Below are positions 25,101-40,946 of a DNA stretch of 64,000 nucleotides, piece by piece. The position numbers were made by a program, and so were the translations under genes. Source of the stretch: Psettodes erumei (lineage: Eukaryota > Chordata > Actinopteri > Pleuronectiformes > Psettodidae); NCBI GenBank assembly GCA_016785225.1, contig JAFBJZ010000344.1, positions 248,001 through 312,000 on the forward strand, in the 5' to 3' direction. Every line of letters starts with the position of its first letter. The stretch's first letter is position 1. Below the pieces are notes generated by a model. That model was not told where the DNA came from, did not search any database, and was given only the letters and a program-made list of their open reading frames with translations.

Positions 25101-28100
25101 TTGTCTTTATTTTGTATTTCACACTTTCTCTTTAGGCCTATCTTCTTTCATGTCTTCCTACCATTTGTGCGAAAAGGATTTTTAAAAAATGCAATAGACA
25201 CTAAGTGTAAATAATGTTTGGGTGATGAGTTGCTTGACAACCCTCTCAGGCTTTTTCACAGCTCGCTCAGTAGGGGATTAAGCAGTTGTTCTCAGAATCC
25301 ATCCAGCATGGAAACTGATCTGGTACATTGACGATAGTCTGAGAGGATCAGCTCAGCTTGAATTAAATTTACACAATTACACGTGGACCCCACTCAAGTG
25401 ATTTATTTCAGATGCTTAAGAGGAACCAGGAAATGTATGCAGATGCAAGTGTATGCTTGAAGACGTCAACGGAGGGAAGGTGATGGATACAGATTGAGAG
25501 TGGTATACTTCAGCACAGCAGTAAAGCGGATATGACAATAAGGTGACGTAAGGGTAAGAATGAAGGGAAGAGCAGGTGAGAACATGGCTCTTTTGATATG
25601 TCTATGTGTGTATGCCATTTTTTGAGTGTGTCCCTATGTCTTTCTGCCTGCCCAGCTTTTCCAACATGTTCAATCCCATGCCACACTCTGTGTCCAGAGG
25701 CAAATGTCTGAGTGTGCCGGCCTGTTGCTGGCCTGAACATCTGAGAGATAAAACACACATACTTGACACACATGAACACACTTGCATGCACACACTTACT
25801 TTCCTCCCCAGTAGAGCTTTGTGGTGATCACCAGGCTGGATCTCCTGGAGGAAGACAGACACACGCATCAAAAGGTTAAGAATAGGACTTTAAAGTTGTT
25901 CTCAAAAAGATGTGCGCGTATGTGACAGCATGACCATGTCGGCTTGTGTTCATTATTGCATTCCCTATCACATCTACTTTCTAATGACTGAAATGTCCTC
26001 CAGTGACCTTCTCTCTTGCAGTGTGAAGTGGCATATGGGTTTCGCTCCTTTCTCAAACATGCAATTTATCTAGTATGAAGAATTACAGAGGGACGTTTTC
26101 CTCTGAACCATAACAAGATAGCTCCCACACTATAAAATCCCCCATGCCTGAATGATCAATAATTCAGAACGGATCCAGAGTTGAGGTGAAGGCAGGCAGA
26201 GAGCTGGCATGAGTTGTTGAGAGGGGCAATGCACATAACTGAGTCTGAACACTGCAGTGTGATATTGTATGCAGTGTAGATGGAGGAAACTGATATTTTC
26301 CGTGCTGCTCAAACAGGCTTGGTATTTCAACTTTGAGCCATAGATATGGGCAAATATTTTCTGTTTTAATGTAGTTACATTTCTACATAATAAATTGATT
26401 ACATGGAGGGGCAGGGATATTCAGTGATTATTCCACCATATACGGTTTAAGGAAAAACATCTTGTACACATGCACCATATGGTCAAAACTTGGTCTGTTT
26501 GTCTTTGTTTGTATTATGTTTTTAATGATACTAAAATTAAAAATAAAAACATCAACATATTAGTTACATGTTTCTACATGTTTCTTCTCAAATACAGGAT
26601 ACTTTTACCTCTTCAGGTTGTAAAGCCCTTGAAATGAAATAAATCTTAACCATAATAACTCTTGTGCAGACTAGGAAATTAGGCATTGCTTCATTTTAAA
26701 CCAAAAAGCAAGAGGAAAACTGTGTTAGACAATAGCGCTTCCACCTTTGTGGCAAGTGTTTTCTCAGTGACCCCACTCCCAAAGCGAGGTCCATAAAGAT
26801 GCGGTTTTCTGGGTGGAATAGCTTGACAGACTTGAACAGAGCCCTGACCCAACACCTCTGGGATAAATCAGTACACATGAGAGCTGTGAAAGGGCTTTAT
26901 AGCTCAACATCAGAACCTGACTTCACTAATACGCTTTTGGCTGCAACCAGGCTCCAAAATCCTGTGTAAAACCTTCCCTAGAAGTGTGGAGGCTGTACAG
27001 CATCAGCTTAACACCCATGGGTTTGGAGTGATACCTTCAGCTATGACATATGAGTTGTCTATCCACATATGCACGTAGTGTACTGTATATACACATACAC
27101 AGTTTAAACACACTCTTGGAACACGTTCAGAATCTTTGTTAAGAGACTGTACTTTACCTCCAGCATTTTTTCTTGATAATGTTTCCCAGAATTATCTCTG
27201 CTCTGTGAAGAAAAAAAAATACACAGAGATGATGAGATTATATTTCAGCCCACCATTTCATGTAAGCGTGACTGTTATCAGCCACACATCTAGAGCATGA
27301 ATACCTGATTAAAAATCAGAAGGAGTTCAAGAGAAAGGTCAAACGGTTCCTGTGTTGCATGAAATTCACCCGTAACTTTGAAATCAATATTCATCCCCCA
27401 TACAACTGCAGCATGTCTTGTGTTATTCACAGCGACAATGTCCATATCTATAAAGTGAGATTGGGCTGCAAACATAATGGGAAGCCTCCAGTGATGAATA
27501 AGATTATGTAAATTACTTTGGAATCACGGCTGCCTTTCATTTTTGGCCTCCTCAGGTGAATAATTCCTGCTTTGGGGCTAAACCTTGTTAACATCTTGTG
27601 TCCCACGGGGGGAAAAGAGCTGACAGGAGCAGAGAAGGGCTCTGTGAGGATGTGACATGGGTAACAAATCAGAGACATGACTCACTTCCCCCCGGAGTAG
27701 ACCTCGGCTGTGTCAAACAGGTTAACCCCGCTCTCATAGGCGATGGTCATCAGCTGCTCCGCCACCTGGCAAAGATGAGAAAAGATTCCACTCATGGACA
27801 TCAGCTTGGCATAACTCAGGACTATAAATATCCCCGAAATTGCACCTCAAAAAAAGGGAGGGGTTGGGAAATTCCCCGAAGAAGCTTGAGGAGAGTAAAT
27901 CTGTTTGTTGCTATATACACATCACCAGGAAAACTGCACAGGCTGCTTGTTGATCAAAGCTGTTTACTGCTCGATATATATCCCAGACTAGTTTGACCTC
28001 GTTCTTGTGTCTTTAATTCATTCAGGGCTGTACACTGGAAGGGCTGTTTTGTCATGATGCCCTTCTCTTTCGATATTCTTCTCCTTTTTCTTTTTGGTCA

Positions 28101-30999
28101 CTTAGTCCGAATGGTCATCAGGTAGTGATGAGCTGTCCCCAGCGCCCCTCGTTCCGACCTCTGTAGGAGGTCTTCTGCTTAATAACTTGTGACAGGGAGG
28201 AATAAGACCTGATCATTTGGCCTTGGTCAAACCAAAAGGGACTGAACAGCCAGCTGCATGTTGGGAAACTGATACCGGAATGATTAATGTGGCCGACTCA
28301 AACCATTTTACATCCAGTTACACTAAATTGCTCCCATGTGTGTTACAAACTGGGTGCTGTAAACTGTCATAAGTGCTCACTAGTTGTGTTTGCAAGGCCT
28401 AAAATAATGAAAAGCCTTGAGCTGGGACAGCTGAATGATGGATTTGACATTATGTCTTACCTCATCAGAGATCTGACCTCCAAATGTTACCCATGTGCCT
28501 GTAGAAGGGAACGTCAAAGTCAGAGTTTTGGAACAACCAAAATACATACAAGACTTTTTGTATGTAAAACCACACTAATGAGCAATTTTTGTCACGCTTT
28601 AATTACTACAATGACATTTTGGCATGGACACATGACAAAACACACTGATTCCTAAAGCCATCGCAGCCAAATGTCAGGGTTGAGTGCTATAAGAAAAAGG
28701 GCTCACCGCCAAATCAGTTTCTTGTGTTTAAGGCTAATTTGCGTTGAATATCTGCAGGGTAGCAGAAAAATGTTGTACGTTGACACAGCACAAAAGAGAA
28801 TTTGTTCAACAGTTACGAGCATTTCCATCTTTCCACTCGAGAGAAAGTTTTTAAATTCCAAACATAGCTGTAGGTGTTCCTGTGAGGACACTTTTGTGTG
28901 TACAAACATTATGACTGTGTTTTTTGCTGGTAGAGAAACTGTACTTCAGAGATTCCTATCAAGACCATCCACTGGTGACCTGCACAGTGGCTAAACAAAA
29001 CCAAGGTGGTAGATGGCAGGTGGTCTGGGTCCTGCTTCTTGGTCTTTACTCCCTCATTATCCCTTTAACATGGCAGAACAATAGAATTCACTACATGTGC
29101 ACATAAGAGAGCTAAATGCTCATAGTCCTTCCAGTCAAAGCTGTGGCTCATTGACTCATTAATAATTTCCACTGCTATCATGTCTGTCTTGTCTGTCTTC
29201 ATCAGCCCTCTGCTTTCCTTTCTCATACTATGTGCTCATGTATTTCATTTGGATCCTGGTTAACAGCAATAGCTGTTGGTCTTTGTTCATATTTATCATG
29301 TTGTAATTGTGCCTTTTATGAGCTATGTTCTGTCTTTCTGTTTTAGTTGCCTTTTTAAAATCTCTCAGATGCTGAGCAGATGAAAATTTGACCTGGCACA
29401 TTTCTAGTTTTATCTCTGCGGATCAATGAGCGATCTCTCTATCAGCAGCACAGTAAAGCAAATAAACATGCACAGACTGCAATGATGTACAGCATTCCTG
29501 CCCATAAATAGCAGAAAGCCGAAGCCAGAGTTCTTCCTTCAAACGGCATCGGCTGATAAAGTTTTTCTCTTAGGATTTTTATACTCTCTCTCTCTCTCTC
29601 CTCTTGCCTGATCCTGTCACATGCTGCGTGTCTTCTCCCACTAATAAGAAATAATGCAGAAGCTGTTGTTAAATCTGTAGCCAAATGCATCACATATTGC
29701 TGCAGGTCAGTATATCAGCCTGGTTTTCTAAGAGGGCAATATGCATGTGCAATAATAATAAAAAATTCAAGCAATTTTTTATCAGCTGGCCAATTTTTAA
29801 AAAAAATTATCTACATGGTCGAGGCAGTAGAACACAGAAATTTGCCTGCGAACAAAGGGGTAATCTGTTTCATCATTCTTTGAGGATGTGTGTTGGAAGG
29901 AATCATTGTATTTCAAGAGTAAAACAATAATGGTTTGTCCTCTCTGCTGGTCTGTGGTGACATGTATTACTTGGGGTCATGGTGTAACCTTTCTGTTCCT
30001 CATTATTTTCCCTCTAGTCTTAACAGGTTGGTGCAAAAGCTTAAAGAAGCTTGGCAAGCTGCAGTGCTGAGGCTACAACATCCATGTATCAAGGATCAGA
30101 TTTAGTCCCAGGTCACGTGAGGTCCTCTTAATATATCCCGATCCCGTCGCATGTTGTCTGTTGTCACTTCCCACTAATAAGAAATAATTACAGAAGCCAG
30201 TGTTAAATCTTTGGTCCACTGTGCCAGAAGTGGCAGCAGCCTGGTGAGGGCTGTGCCTGATTTTTTTCTAAGCTGGCAGTGGTCAAGCGAATCTATCTTA
30301 TATAAGCAATAGAAGGCCAATCATGTGTGAATGCTCTGTTTGCTGGAACACTACAAATACTGATATCTCCTTTAATTCTGAGAGGAACCTCCTTCTGACA
30401 TCTGACTCTTACACGGCCATGTTGTATGGCATATGTACATATATATTATATAAAGTATTTTATTCTTCAACCAATTTTCAACCAATCAGTGTTTTGTTTG
30501 TTGTTCCAGAGTGCTGACTGTTTTACAGACAATTTCCACCAAGTTTTTTTCCCCCAAAATACCAAACTATTTCCTTTATTATCTGAATATGCATTTCAAA
30601 TACTGCAACACAAAAACACCACAGAGAATCAACTTATAAAGTCGCCTGTTTTGATCCTCACCGTCAATGATCTTTTCCTTTGCTCCCCTCTACAGAATAC
30701 AGGAAGGAATCAATGTTTTGCTCAAGGGCGCTACTGCATGGCTGAGGCTTGCCAATATTGAGGCTTGAAACAAATTCATTTAACTTGAAGGATGGTGTCC
30801 TTGTTATGCCATTCCTCTCCATTGCTCATTGTTCTGTGGCTAAAAATCACTAGAGCGCTGATTGGCTTACTCATTCTCAGATTTTCTATCACTGAATGTG
30901 CTTCATTATCTGCAACGAGCCCGGACAGCACTGCATCATTTGCTTGCTAGGTCATGTTATCGTGTCTTCAGAGACACACCTCTTTCATGCAACTTGGTG

Positions 31000-31030
<31 letters not shown>

Positions 31031-34000
31031 GCATGGTACGTACAAACACATGCGTGCATAGAAACATACAAACTTGCATGCACACACACACACACTCATT
31101 AGTACTGTCAAGAAGAATGAGCGTGTTTGTTCTGTGACGTGCATTCGATGTTTGCGGTAATTGACCAACTTGTTTGCTGAAACCAGTGCCATTGATTAAA
31201 TATTTACGGGGAAAATATTAACAAACGGCTTTGTGTTGTCTCTCCTGACCTCCCATACTGTATGCATGAAAGATGCATGAGGTTTAGAAGAGGGTGCAAT
31301 GATATAATGGAATTTAAAAGACTATCCCCGTGTGCTTGGCTCCCTCGCTGGCTCTACCTTCTGTCTGCACACACGCAGACAAACAGATGGGTTGAATTTG
31401 CACTTGGATGTGTACAAAACCATTAGACATTCACCTCTAAAGCTAAGTAAATACACTCACCAAGTCCCAGACAGGACACACGCAAGCCAGATTTCCCCAG
31501 GTTCCTATGAAGAGAAAGAGAGTATGATTGTGATGTTCGGCTCAAAATGTCATCAGCCAGATGTGACTGCAATAACTGTGCTGCTGTATTTCGCTGGGGG
31601 CGCACAAAGATATTCTGCCTAAACAAAGCCAAAATCTATGCGGTTTCCACATAACTCGAGAGAGCGATTTGCAATAACATGCAGTAATTTTGCTATTGTG
31701 GAGCTTTAAATGAAGGGGGGGAAGCAGTTGTAACTTAAGTATGCAGGGTTTGATAACAACAGCAGCTGGTAGTGTCTCATGCTTGATTGGGGGAATCGCT
31801 GAATGCGAGGGTCACCTTTATCACACCTGCAATCATGAATCAGAATCAAGGGATTACAAGGAAGGGAGGGCGCACTTGATTCATTACACCAATATGTGTC
31901 CCACCTTTGCTGGAGGAAATGGCGGCCTCTCTAAAGACCCTGAATAATATTCTACTCACAGCTGAAAAAAAAAATCCAATTACTGTTTGTACCGCAGCAG
32001 TGGTGGGAGGTTTGATACTCTACTTTTTGACAAGTGTTGCCCTTTGTTTCTCCCCATCACTCCTCACTCAATTACCTCTTCAAACACTCAGAACCTTTAG
32101 CAGAGAGCACTTTAATCCTGAGGCATTTTACTGTTATTGCTGTCCCCACAAAACTGCGCTGTCTCTCAAGTGCTGAGGTTGTACCGTATCGGCATTTCTC
32201 AAGATAGCTCCTCACCCATACACTCGCTCTCCTTCCCTAATGTACCCATCTACCTATTAAGTGTGCAACACTACTCCCCTGATATACCGCGCCTCGATAA
32301 CAGTCAATTTACATCCAGCTGATCTGCTGCAATGTAATACAGCACTTTTAACTCTCATTAACAGCGCGGAAGATAAGCTAGACATCAGAGTTCATACCAC
32401 CCTCGACTCAAAGACTCAGCCCTCCACTTCGAATCTAGTTTTACAATCTGTGCCACATCAAGTCCAACTGAGAGGGGAACTCAAGTGGCGCGAGCATTTA
32501 ATGACTTTACATTGACGACAACAGCAAGAACAGATTGGGTTCTGCCCCCAGCCGCCACAGGTGTCGTGCCTCGGAGTGATGAATAACACGTGGAACGTAG
32601 GATAAAGAAAACTGGGGTGCAAGGGGACTGATAGTCTGACGGAAGAGATGATTCGAAGCCAACACTTTGAAATTGAGGTGTATTATTTTGACAGAACCAT
32701 CAAGGCCACGTGAACAGACGAAGCAGCCACTATATCACAAGCAGCACACTTCATCTTGAGAAGACAACACTTATTTCTTGACATAGGCACAACCTCCAAT
32801 TATGGTCTGGGGTTTGTGCTTCCTGCCTGGTTTCGCAGGCATTTACTCATTGCAACAAATGCGGCCGTAAAAAATGCCCGCAGTTGTTTCCTCGTGACAG
32901 CTAATGGCCTGTGCCTGTCGAGAGGAAGGGGGACTAAACTGAGCCCATGCTATCTAACTGTGCCCTCAGCTAGTTCAGTTAGGAGTCCAACACGGAGGAG
33001 CATCAGTCATCACGTCAGCTACAGCAGCCCTGCACGGCAACTTAGGCAGACAAAAAAAGACAAAGGACATGGAAATTAAGAACATGTCTTCGTCGGTTTG
33101 ACGACACTTGCGCTGCCAATATACACAACTCAATCAAATACACAAACATGGAGCGGCAGTATGTGTACTCAACAAAGGTGCACGGCTCCACCGGACTGTC
33201 GGGATAAAGAAGGCAAATGTTTACATGCATTTATAATGAGTGAATTTGATATCTGGAGATTCTTTGATGCACTGTGACATAAATAAACACACTGATAATG
33301 AAAAAATGAGGGGAGAGCTCTCACTGCAGTTAGAGAATCTTTGGATGTGTTTCTGATATGGTGGAGTTTGGGTATTGTATCCTCTGTCTCTGTGATGTAT
33401 TATAGAGTGGGAGCTCTGATCCAAAAAAGTGCTGGGGGAAGGGCCCAACTGTAGGTTAGTGTTTACTGCCTGAATGTGTGTGTGATCAGTCAGGGGGCAT
33501 TTGAGGACAAAACTACCTTGATTTTGAGGATTGTTCACCGCCGCATCCAATGCAAGCCACTCTGAATAAAGCCCCTGAAAGTTGCCTGTATGAATGTATG
33601 AAAGTTGTACATACATTTGCCTTAGGTCTTCATTGATACTGTTTTCATGTTTACAGCGCCTCTTTCACACACGCACTATCTCCACATTAACAAGCTTGCA
33701 GGCACACTCAATTTCTAAATAAAGCTGGCTGTGCTTCGAGTAAACACTAATTTTGTTTTTGGAGATCCTCCATATGATAAACTTGCAGTCTTTGTGTGCG
33801 CCGTCTTAATAGCAGGGCATAAACAAAGCAGCCAGAGAAGCCACCTCGCTGCTATATTCTTGTCCCCAGTGTTTTCTAGAGAGCCAGGAAGCAGCCATAC
33901 CTGATTATTATCCACACACAGAATTCAGTGGTGCATTAATAGATCTGTCCAGGGCTGGGATGCGGGTGCCAGCAGAGACACATTGCAAAAAGACCTCATG

Positions 34001-35969
34001 GTTCAGGGGATTACAACAAGTCATTTGCAACAAGGGAAAATAAATGTAATTGTCTTCAAGGGAAATGGGTGCTTCTGTGTATGTGTGAGACAGAGAGGAA
34101 AAAATAAGGCTGCCAGGATACAGAGGTACAGTAAAGTATATATTAACTTGGAAATGGTAAAAATAACCACACCAAGGAAAGCAAGACTTGTATGTGCAAA
34201 CTTACACATAAACAACTTTGCAGTGCAGTGAGTGTGGCTCGGTCCCTCATGCTTGGATGGTGTCCAAAAGAAGCCTTGAAGTAAAATGACAAATGAGTCA
34301 TTTGATGACGCCCCCTCACACAAACCTGTCACCACTTATGAACATCCTGCGAGCTGCCGTGTGTATGTAGCCCTTTCTATTCGCAGTCTATCCCAAGCTG
34401 AAATAAAAATATCAAATAAACATCTGGTTGATATTATTGTTTTTAAATCTTAGGAGGAATGACCTCACATTGTCGGAGAATGCTGTTTTTTCCTGGAAAG
34501 TAATTTCTCTCAAGTCACACAAGGGCCATTTCTTATGATTTATTTCCTGTTGGATTGTTTAAATCAATATTTGTCAGCTAATGCTTTTTGTCGAGGTTAT
34601 GAGGGAACAGATAAAACTTCTCACTCGCTGGGGATTAATGTAGACTAAGCAAGCCCGCGCAAGGCAACCTTGATGGGCAGAGGGATTAGACAACCCAACT
34701 CCTTGGTTTTCACCACTCCCTGATGGCAACCCTAATGTTGTTATCAAAATAATTCAGTGCAGAGGGAAAGACAGGTCATATTCTAAATATATCAAAGCCA
34801 GGGCTTGCGTGGATGGGAAGAAAATAAGGAGGTGAAGCACTTTGAGGGTAAAATGAGTGGATTAATTATAAAAGGAAAGCTGCAGCTGAGTTGCTGGGGG
34901 GGGAAACAAATCACTGATGAAGCCTACAGACCTCATGGTTGGAGAGGAGAAGGAGGTGGCGTGCGATACAGAGGAAAAGAGAGGCAGAAACCAAGAGGCA
35001 TTAGCAACAGACTGAGGCTTGCAGAGTTGCAAGTCCAAGCCCCAAGTCTAAGCAGATCAAACGGCCTCTACAGATAGAGCATTGTATATGACACAGAATG
35101 GGAAATAGGAAATGACAGCCAGCTTGCTACGGGGCCTGGGATGCGCAAGTTTGTATGGTGTGTGTGTGTGTGTGTGTGTGCGCACGCGTACAATAAAGAG
35201 CCAGAATCTGGACATGACTTTCTGCTTTGTTTGTCCACAGGGCCAAAGTCGACATTGTTTCAACTTTTTTTCCTTTTTAGGCAGTATGCGCAGACCCCCT
35301 TCTCTGCACGTATACTGTTATTTTATTGCATTGTGGTTCTGCTATTCAAAATGCTTTGACGTTTTTTTTTTTCCAAACAATATCCTAAACATGGTGTGAG
35401 ACAACCCAAGTGACTGACTGGGTAGAGAATCTCACTCACAGTAACTGTACAACTGTTAGGCAGGGACACATGATTGAAGCTAGTGGCCCGTGGGTTGATC
35501 CTGTACTGAAGAACATGTGGGTGGATCTGAAGTGGCTGATTCTCGTTCACTGTGGCTTTGAGAGAGAGACAGGCTATGTGTGTGCGTGTGTGTGTGTGTG
35601 TGTGTGTGGGGTCCTATCATGATAACTAGAAACCCTTCAGTACTACTGACACAAAATATGCTACAGTATCTATAGGTGTTGCTTCTGTCCACTTGAAAAA
35701 AAGTGGAGAGAAGCAGAAAATCAGACCGAAATTATTCCAGAAATCAGCCTGGAGGAAAGCTCGCTACAAGTAGTATGCCAAAGCAGCTGATTAGATATAA
35801 ACCCATGGTGTGATTGCAATAATAGATAGTATAGTGTAGTTTAAATATCCACACATTACTGCACAAATAGGTATCTAGGGTTAGGTGTATCTCAATTTGA
35901 TGTTTTGCTTTGTTCAGGCAAAACAACATACAGGATTGTGCAATTTGCAGTAATTTGATCCTATTAGTA

Positions 35970-36019
<50 letters not shown>

Positions 36020-38876
36020 CAATTGTTTCTTTCTATTTCATCACTTCCAATCGAAGAAAGAGCCAAAATTGCATTGCGGGGTAACGCTATTATAAAACCA
36101 TTACGCTCATAGAAAACCATTTTAGTTGTGACCCTTAATTAAAATGCAGAGTCCATGCAAACTTCCTGGCTGCTTTACCAAGAGATTGGGCGGTCCTTAT
36201 CCTTGGGGGGTTGTTTCGTTTCGAGGCGGAGTGGAACGCCATGCTGCAGGGCTCATGTTGTGCAACACCCTGGCTCACATTATTTGACCCACACAGCAGA
36301 ATGGCTGACAAAAAAGTAAAGGATGTGGGGAACATGAAAATACATCTATTTCACTGAAGGGTGAAGAAGACGTCTGTTGGATGTATGTGAAAAACATTTT
36401 GATGCATGCACGTGCGCACACAAGCTCAAAGTTAACTGCGACACACAAAAATATAGACGCACAGGGAGAAAGAGCCAAGCCAAATGATGATTTATGGTGC
36501 GTCCGTCCCAACTGGTGAAACAGCAGTAGAATTTATAACTGTTATCTTTTTTTGGACCAGCAGACGGGGGAATGGCTGCATTAGTCCTCATGACAGCTGT
36601 TAAAAAACTGCAGGCTTCTGTGTAATCCTCAATAACAAGCATCCGTGCACCTTGTCTACCCACTCAGTGATTTGTAGCACAGTGTTCTTGCAGATTTGCT
36701 GCTTGATATGTAAAAAGAATCTGCAGTGTATTCCACACTCAAACTACCATGATCGTGACCCCAACCATGCCGATTAAATGCTTTAATATACAGTAACAAG
36801 AAAGTACTCGCCCATTTTTAAAGTGCAAGCCTTCCGTAATTTTTAAGATTCAAATTTATGGAATGTGAGCAGACAAAATCCATCCTCGACCAATAATAAT
36901 TTAGCTGACTCAGGAGATTTGGTGTTTAGCAAAACTCACTTACACCAGTAGTTTTGCTTTAAGGCCTAATAGCCCACTGGTTTATTAAATAGAGGGACTA
37001 AAAAGAGGGGAATGGTTTTTAATTAAAAGGATCAAGCTGGAGGCGCAGCAGAGGCACCCATGGATGAGAGAATGACATTGGCTCTGGGGATGCCTCACAT
37101 GAACAGAATCTCTTAAAGTTTCCTCCAAAACTTTGATTCAGCTCAAAACTGTGCGAGAAAGCAAAGTACGCATGAACGCATGATCTACATTTTGTGATCC
37201 CTTTGTGTGCAAAATACCCTCCCCAAAAACACACACACATATATTGCTCACATCGCTGACACTCAGATGTAGCAGAGGGTGCCTCTCTCTCTGCTCTTTA
37301 ATCATGAGTCTGCATCCAAAGGAGCCAACAGAAGGGATTTCTGAATGCCCATCTGCAGCGCAGCTCTGTCAGCCAACCAAGCGGAATCTTCCCCGAATCT
37401 CCTGGACTGTCAAATGGCCTTCTGCTGCCTAATGACCGTTATGAACCACAATCCAGACTCCCCCTACAAGGAACTAGATCATCTTCACAACTTGTGAAGC
37501 CATTAACAACAGCTTGTTTTGTTGCATTGCATATTACAGCCTGCATGTGTGCTGTTTACAGGTTTGATTACCCTCTTGGGAGCAAGAAAAGGTCAAACAG
37601 CCCTGGAGAATTTGCGACAAGAGGGTATCACGATGAGAACTCGGATCGCCATGACAACCAAAACGCTGTGGATGGTGGGGTATTATTAGTTTTACATTTG
37701 CTCGCTCCACACGCTACATATTCTGCCTCAACTCGCTGTGCCTTCAGTCTTGTTCCCAGCGTGGAGCCCGAGCACCGCACACATCAAGTGCGCACACATC
37801 CACTCACGTAGGCCTACGTAATACAATGTGCCAGCGCATACACCCACATTGGCAAGCACTGCTTTCACTTGTTGTCTCACGAACAAGATATAAAGAGTTT
37901 GTAAGACACTTCACTTCCAGAGAAAAGTTCTTTGTCAGATGGCGTCTTAAGCAAAACAAGTGTCCACGTTAACCCGACAGCTTTGAGCAAGAGGTTTAGG
38001 AAAAGAGGGAGCAATAGAGAGATACTGTACAGAAAACGAAAGAAACATGACAATGTCAGACTAACAGGGAGCAAAGGGGGGATGTGACAAAAATTTGTTT
38101 CTTTGTGATGAAAACAGTTGATTTGCTGAGGGCTTGGAGGAAGCTTTACCGCTAACATCCTCCACCTGTTTTAGAGGGAGCTACAAGAATGAACAAATCT
38201 TCCTGTAACAGACCAAAATAAACATCAGACACATTTTAGAGAAAGGATTTTTTCCCTAACAATGCCTCTAAGGAAATTGGAAGTAGGAAAACAGTAAAAC
38301 ATGCGACTTGGTTCCTCGGCTGTTTTATTTTAAATAAGTAGAAGAAAATGCAATAATGCAAAAATGCTGAATTTTGAAACAAATTTTCTCTCTTACTGGA
38401 AAAATCTTGTAAGAAATGTTTTTGAAACTGAACCAATTAGATCGATGAAGTCATCTGGCTTGTTTGGTGAGATTCAAGTTAGCCGTTTTAATGTTGTTAT
38501 GGAAACGATGGAAAAGATGAGATTGTGTGAGGAGCAGACACTTATCACATTTTCTGCTCTGCATCCAATCTGCCCAGATTCTGCTAATTGCCTCTTTTGT
38601 GTGAACGGACCCAAGTGCCCCAATTTTCTCCCTCATTCAGTCTCTGATTGTCTGACGTTTTCTTTCATTTTCTCAGTCCTTTCCCATCATCCTCTCTCTC
38701 TCTCTCTGTGTTTCTCTCTTGAAACGGCGAGCTGTAACTGTAAGTGGTGATGTCACCCTCTCCAGTAAGTTAACATTGAGAGGTGAAAGCCACTATTCTT
38801 CTCCTGCAGTCAGGGTTAAGAGCCCGCTCACTGAGATAAGAGAGCACTGTTTACTCTGCCCAGCCTTGTTACAACT

Positions 38877-38926
<50 letters not shown>

Positions 38927-39413
38927 GGATCTGCTTGCACGGCACAGCTCGGCTTTACGAGTCACACTCTCAAGGCTGCAATGCATGGTCGCAGCCAGTT
39001 ATTGTGAACTGCATGCGGAACGGCCGGCGACTTAAACTGATGATGTTGGCAATGAGTGCGTTCAAGCGCCGACAGAATTCAGTGTTGTACTGTAGGGGGA
39101 ACAGAGTGTATCGGTTGATACGGTTTTGTGCGGTGCACTTTAATGTTTGCATTTGCCACATATTCTTTTATTGTTCATTTCATTATTTGTTATTTAAATT
39201 TGCACTAATCATCAGCTTGTCAGCCACTGTAAAGCTGTAAAGCTGTAACTCTAACAGTCTTTTCTGTGTGCTTGAAGAGCATTGTAGCTTTCCTGTTTTC
39301 ATTTATCATGGCCACTTCTAAAGATCTTTCTTCAGATTGCACTTTTAAGCTAATAAGTCCAAACAACACAAACTGTCCAAGATCCCAGACTCATTTGCCT
39401 TTGTCCCTTTCAA

Positions 39414-39454
<41 letters not shown>

Positions 39455-40946
39455 GATGACACTCACACAGCATCCCATTCATCACCTGTCGCTGCTCATA
39501 TATCTTTCTCATTTCCATCAGAGCAGTTTTAATTTCTGGAGCCTCTCTTCTCATTTTAAGTATCTTGTTGTTCAACAATTCTCTCATTTAATGTGCTGTC
39601 ATTAATATTCACTTATTGATTCTCTGTTGAGTTTGGGCGGGTTTTCCCAGCACACACAGAGGACAGCGGAAGACAGAAACCTAACCCGAAAACACACCTC
39701 CTCTAGCTACCCTCTCTCTCTACTGCCTCACTCGGTCTCCATCATCAGGTCAGTCTACATACCGGTACTTCATGCCGGTGAGCTTGGCGGTGGACTCCTT
39801 GAGGTTGTGGTGGTAGCGGTGGGTGAAGGAGCCCAGGCTGCGAGCTATCAGGGCCACGGTGCGGAAGCGGGCGCGGGCATGGCTGGCTGTGTTGGGGCTG
39901 GTGGCGTTCTGCTTGCTGTGTTCGCCGTTACGTGGGGCCTTCAGCCCGTGGTCCGTGCATGCAAAGGACACCTGCATGGCTGTTGGCACAGGCCAAAGGA
40001 AGCGCTCCAAGACAAAAAAAAATTGTTGGTGTCCTTAGAATTCTTAACAGTCTTGTTTTTCTATTCCTGGAAGTTGATTTGTTTTGTCGTTGTTGTCCTT
40101 GTTGAATGTCAGTGGTCCAGGCCAGTTCTGCCTGGTGCTGCTGAATGTCATATGGAAATCACTGGGCGGCAAACGACGAGCGCGCGAGATTCTTTCGAAA
40201 GAAGACTCTCAAACTGAGGTTATGTCAAAATTAGACATAGCAGCAGCGCAGTCCCGGTCAGTGTGTGAAGAGCTGAGACAAGGATCTTGAGCTGGTCAGA
40301 CACCACCTGAAAATATGGGAAAGGATGGAGGTGGAGAGAGAAGGATGGAGGAGAATAGGAACTGAATGAGTTGCTTAAAGCGTCGCCAAATGAGAAGAGG
40401 GAATGCAGCTGTGTGTCGCACAGGGTTAGAGGAGAGAGGGTTAGGAGAACACATGACCTGCAAAACCGGACCAAAGAAGACTGAGTGGTGACCTGTGGAA
40501 TTTTTCCGCACTGTTCTCGTTTGCAGTTTAATGCCTTTTGCTCTTTAAGCTGCTTCTTTGTGGCAATATGATGAATAAGAGCAATTCTGCCCTACTTTTT
40601 CTTGTCTTTCTATTTCATTTTTGTCATTCTTTCTCTTTTCTCTATCTCTTCTTCTATCTCCCTGCTGTTATCCTATATATTTTACATTTTCACTGATATT
40701 CCAGTGAAATCCAGTCCCAGGCTTATTTCAGATGAGTCTATTTCTGTTTACAAATTCTATCACTAATGCCTCTTTTCATGCATTTCTCTTTAGGTGTCTA
40801 GGAGGAGGTTTTATAAGACTGCCAGGAGTTGTGGGTGTCTGGGGAGTCTTTCTCACCCTCAAACCGCAACTAAGCCTTTTAGTCAAACACCTGGAGTGAA
40901 GAGAGTTACACTGCACCACCACACCATGCTCTCAACACTGTACACA

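Larger units (their letters stand above)
31505..39762 (-). other. kcnab1: kcnab1 long 5' intron (8.3 kb)
   Basis: No further kcnab1 exon seen; in particular nothing matching the mammalian Kvbeta1.3 first exon. Contains CA/GT microsatellites at 35158, 35577, 35971, 38878 and 39417. Remaining sequence shows no recognisable gene. Confidence 0.6.

Noticed and set aside
39750..40010. An 11-residue N-terminal extension (MERFLWPVPTA) of the Kvbeta1.1 exon.
   Set aside because: The first codon there is TTG (40008-40010), not ATG. The true start is the ATG at 39975-39977, which gives the conserved inactivation ball.
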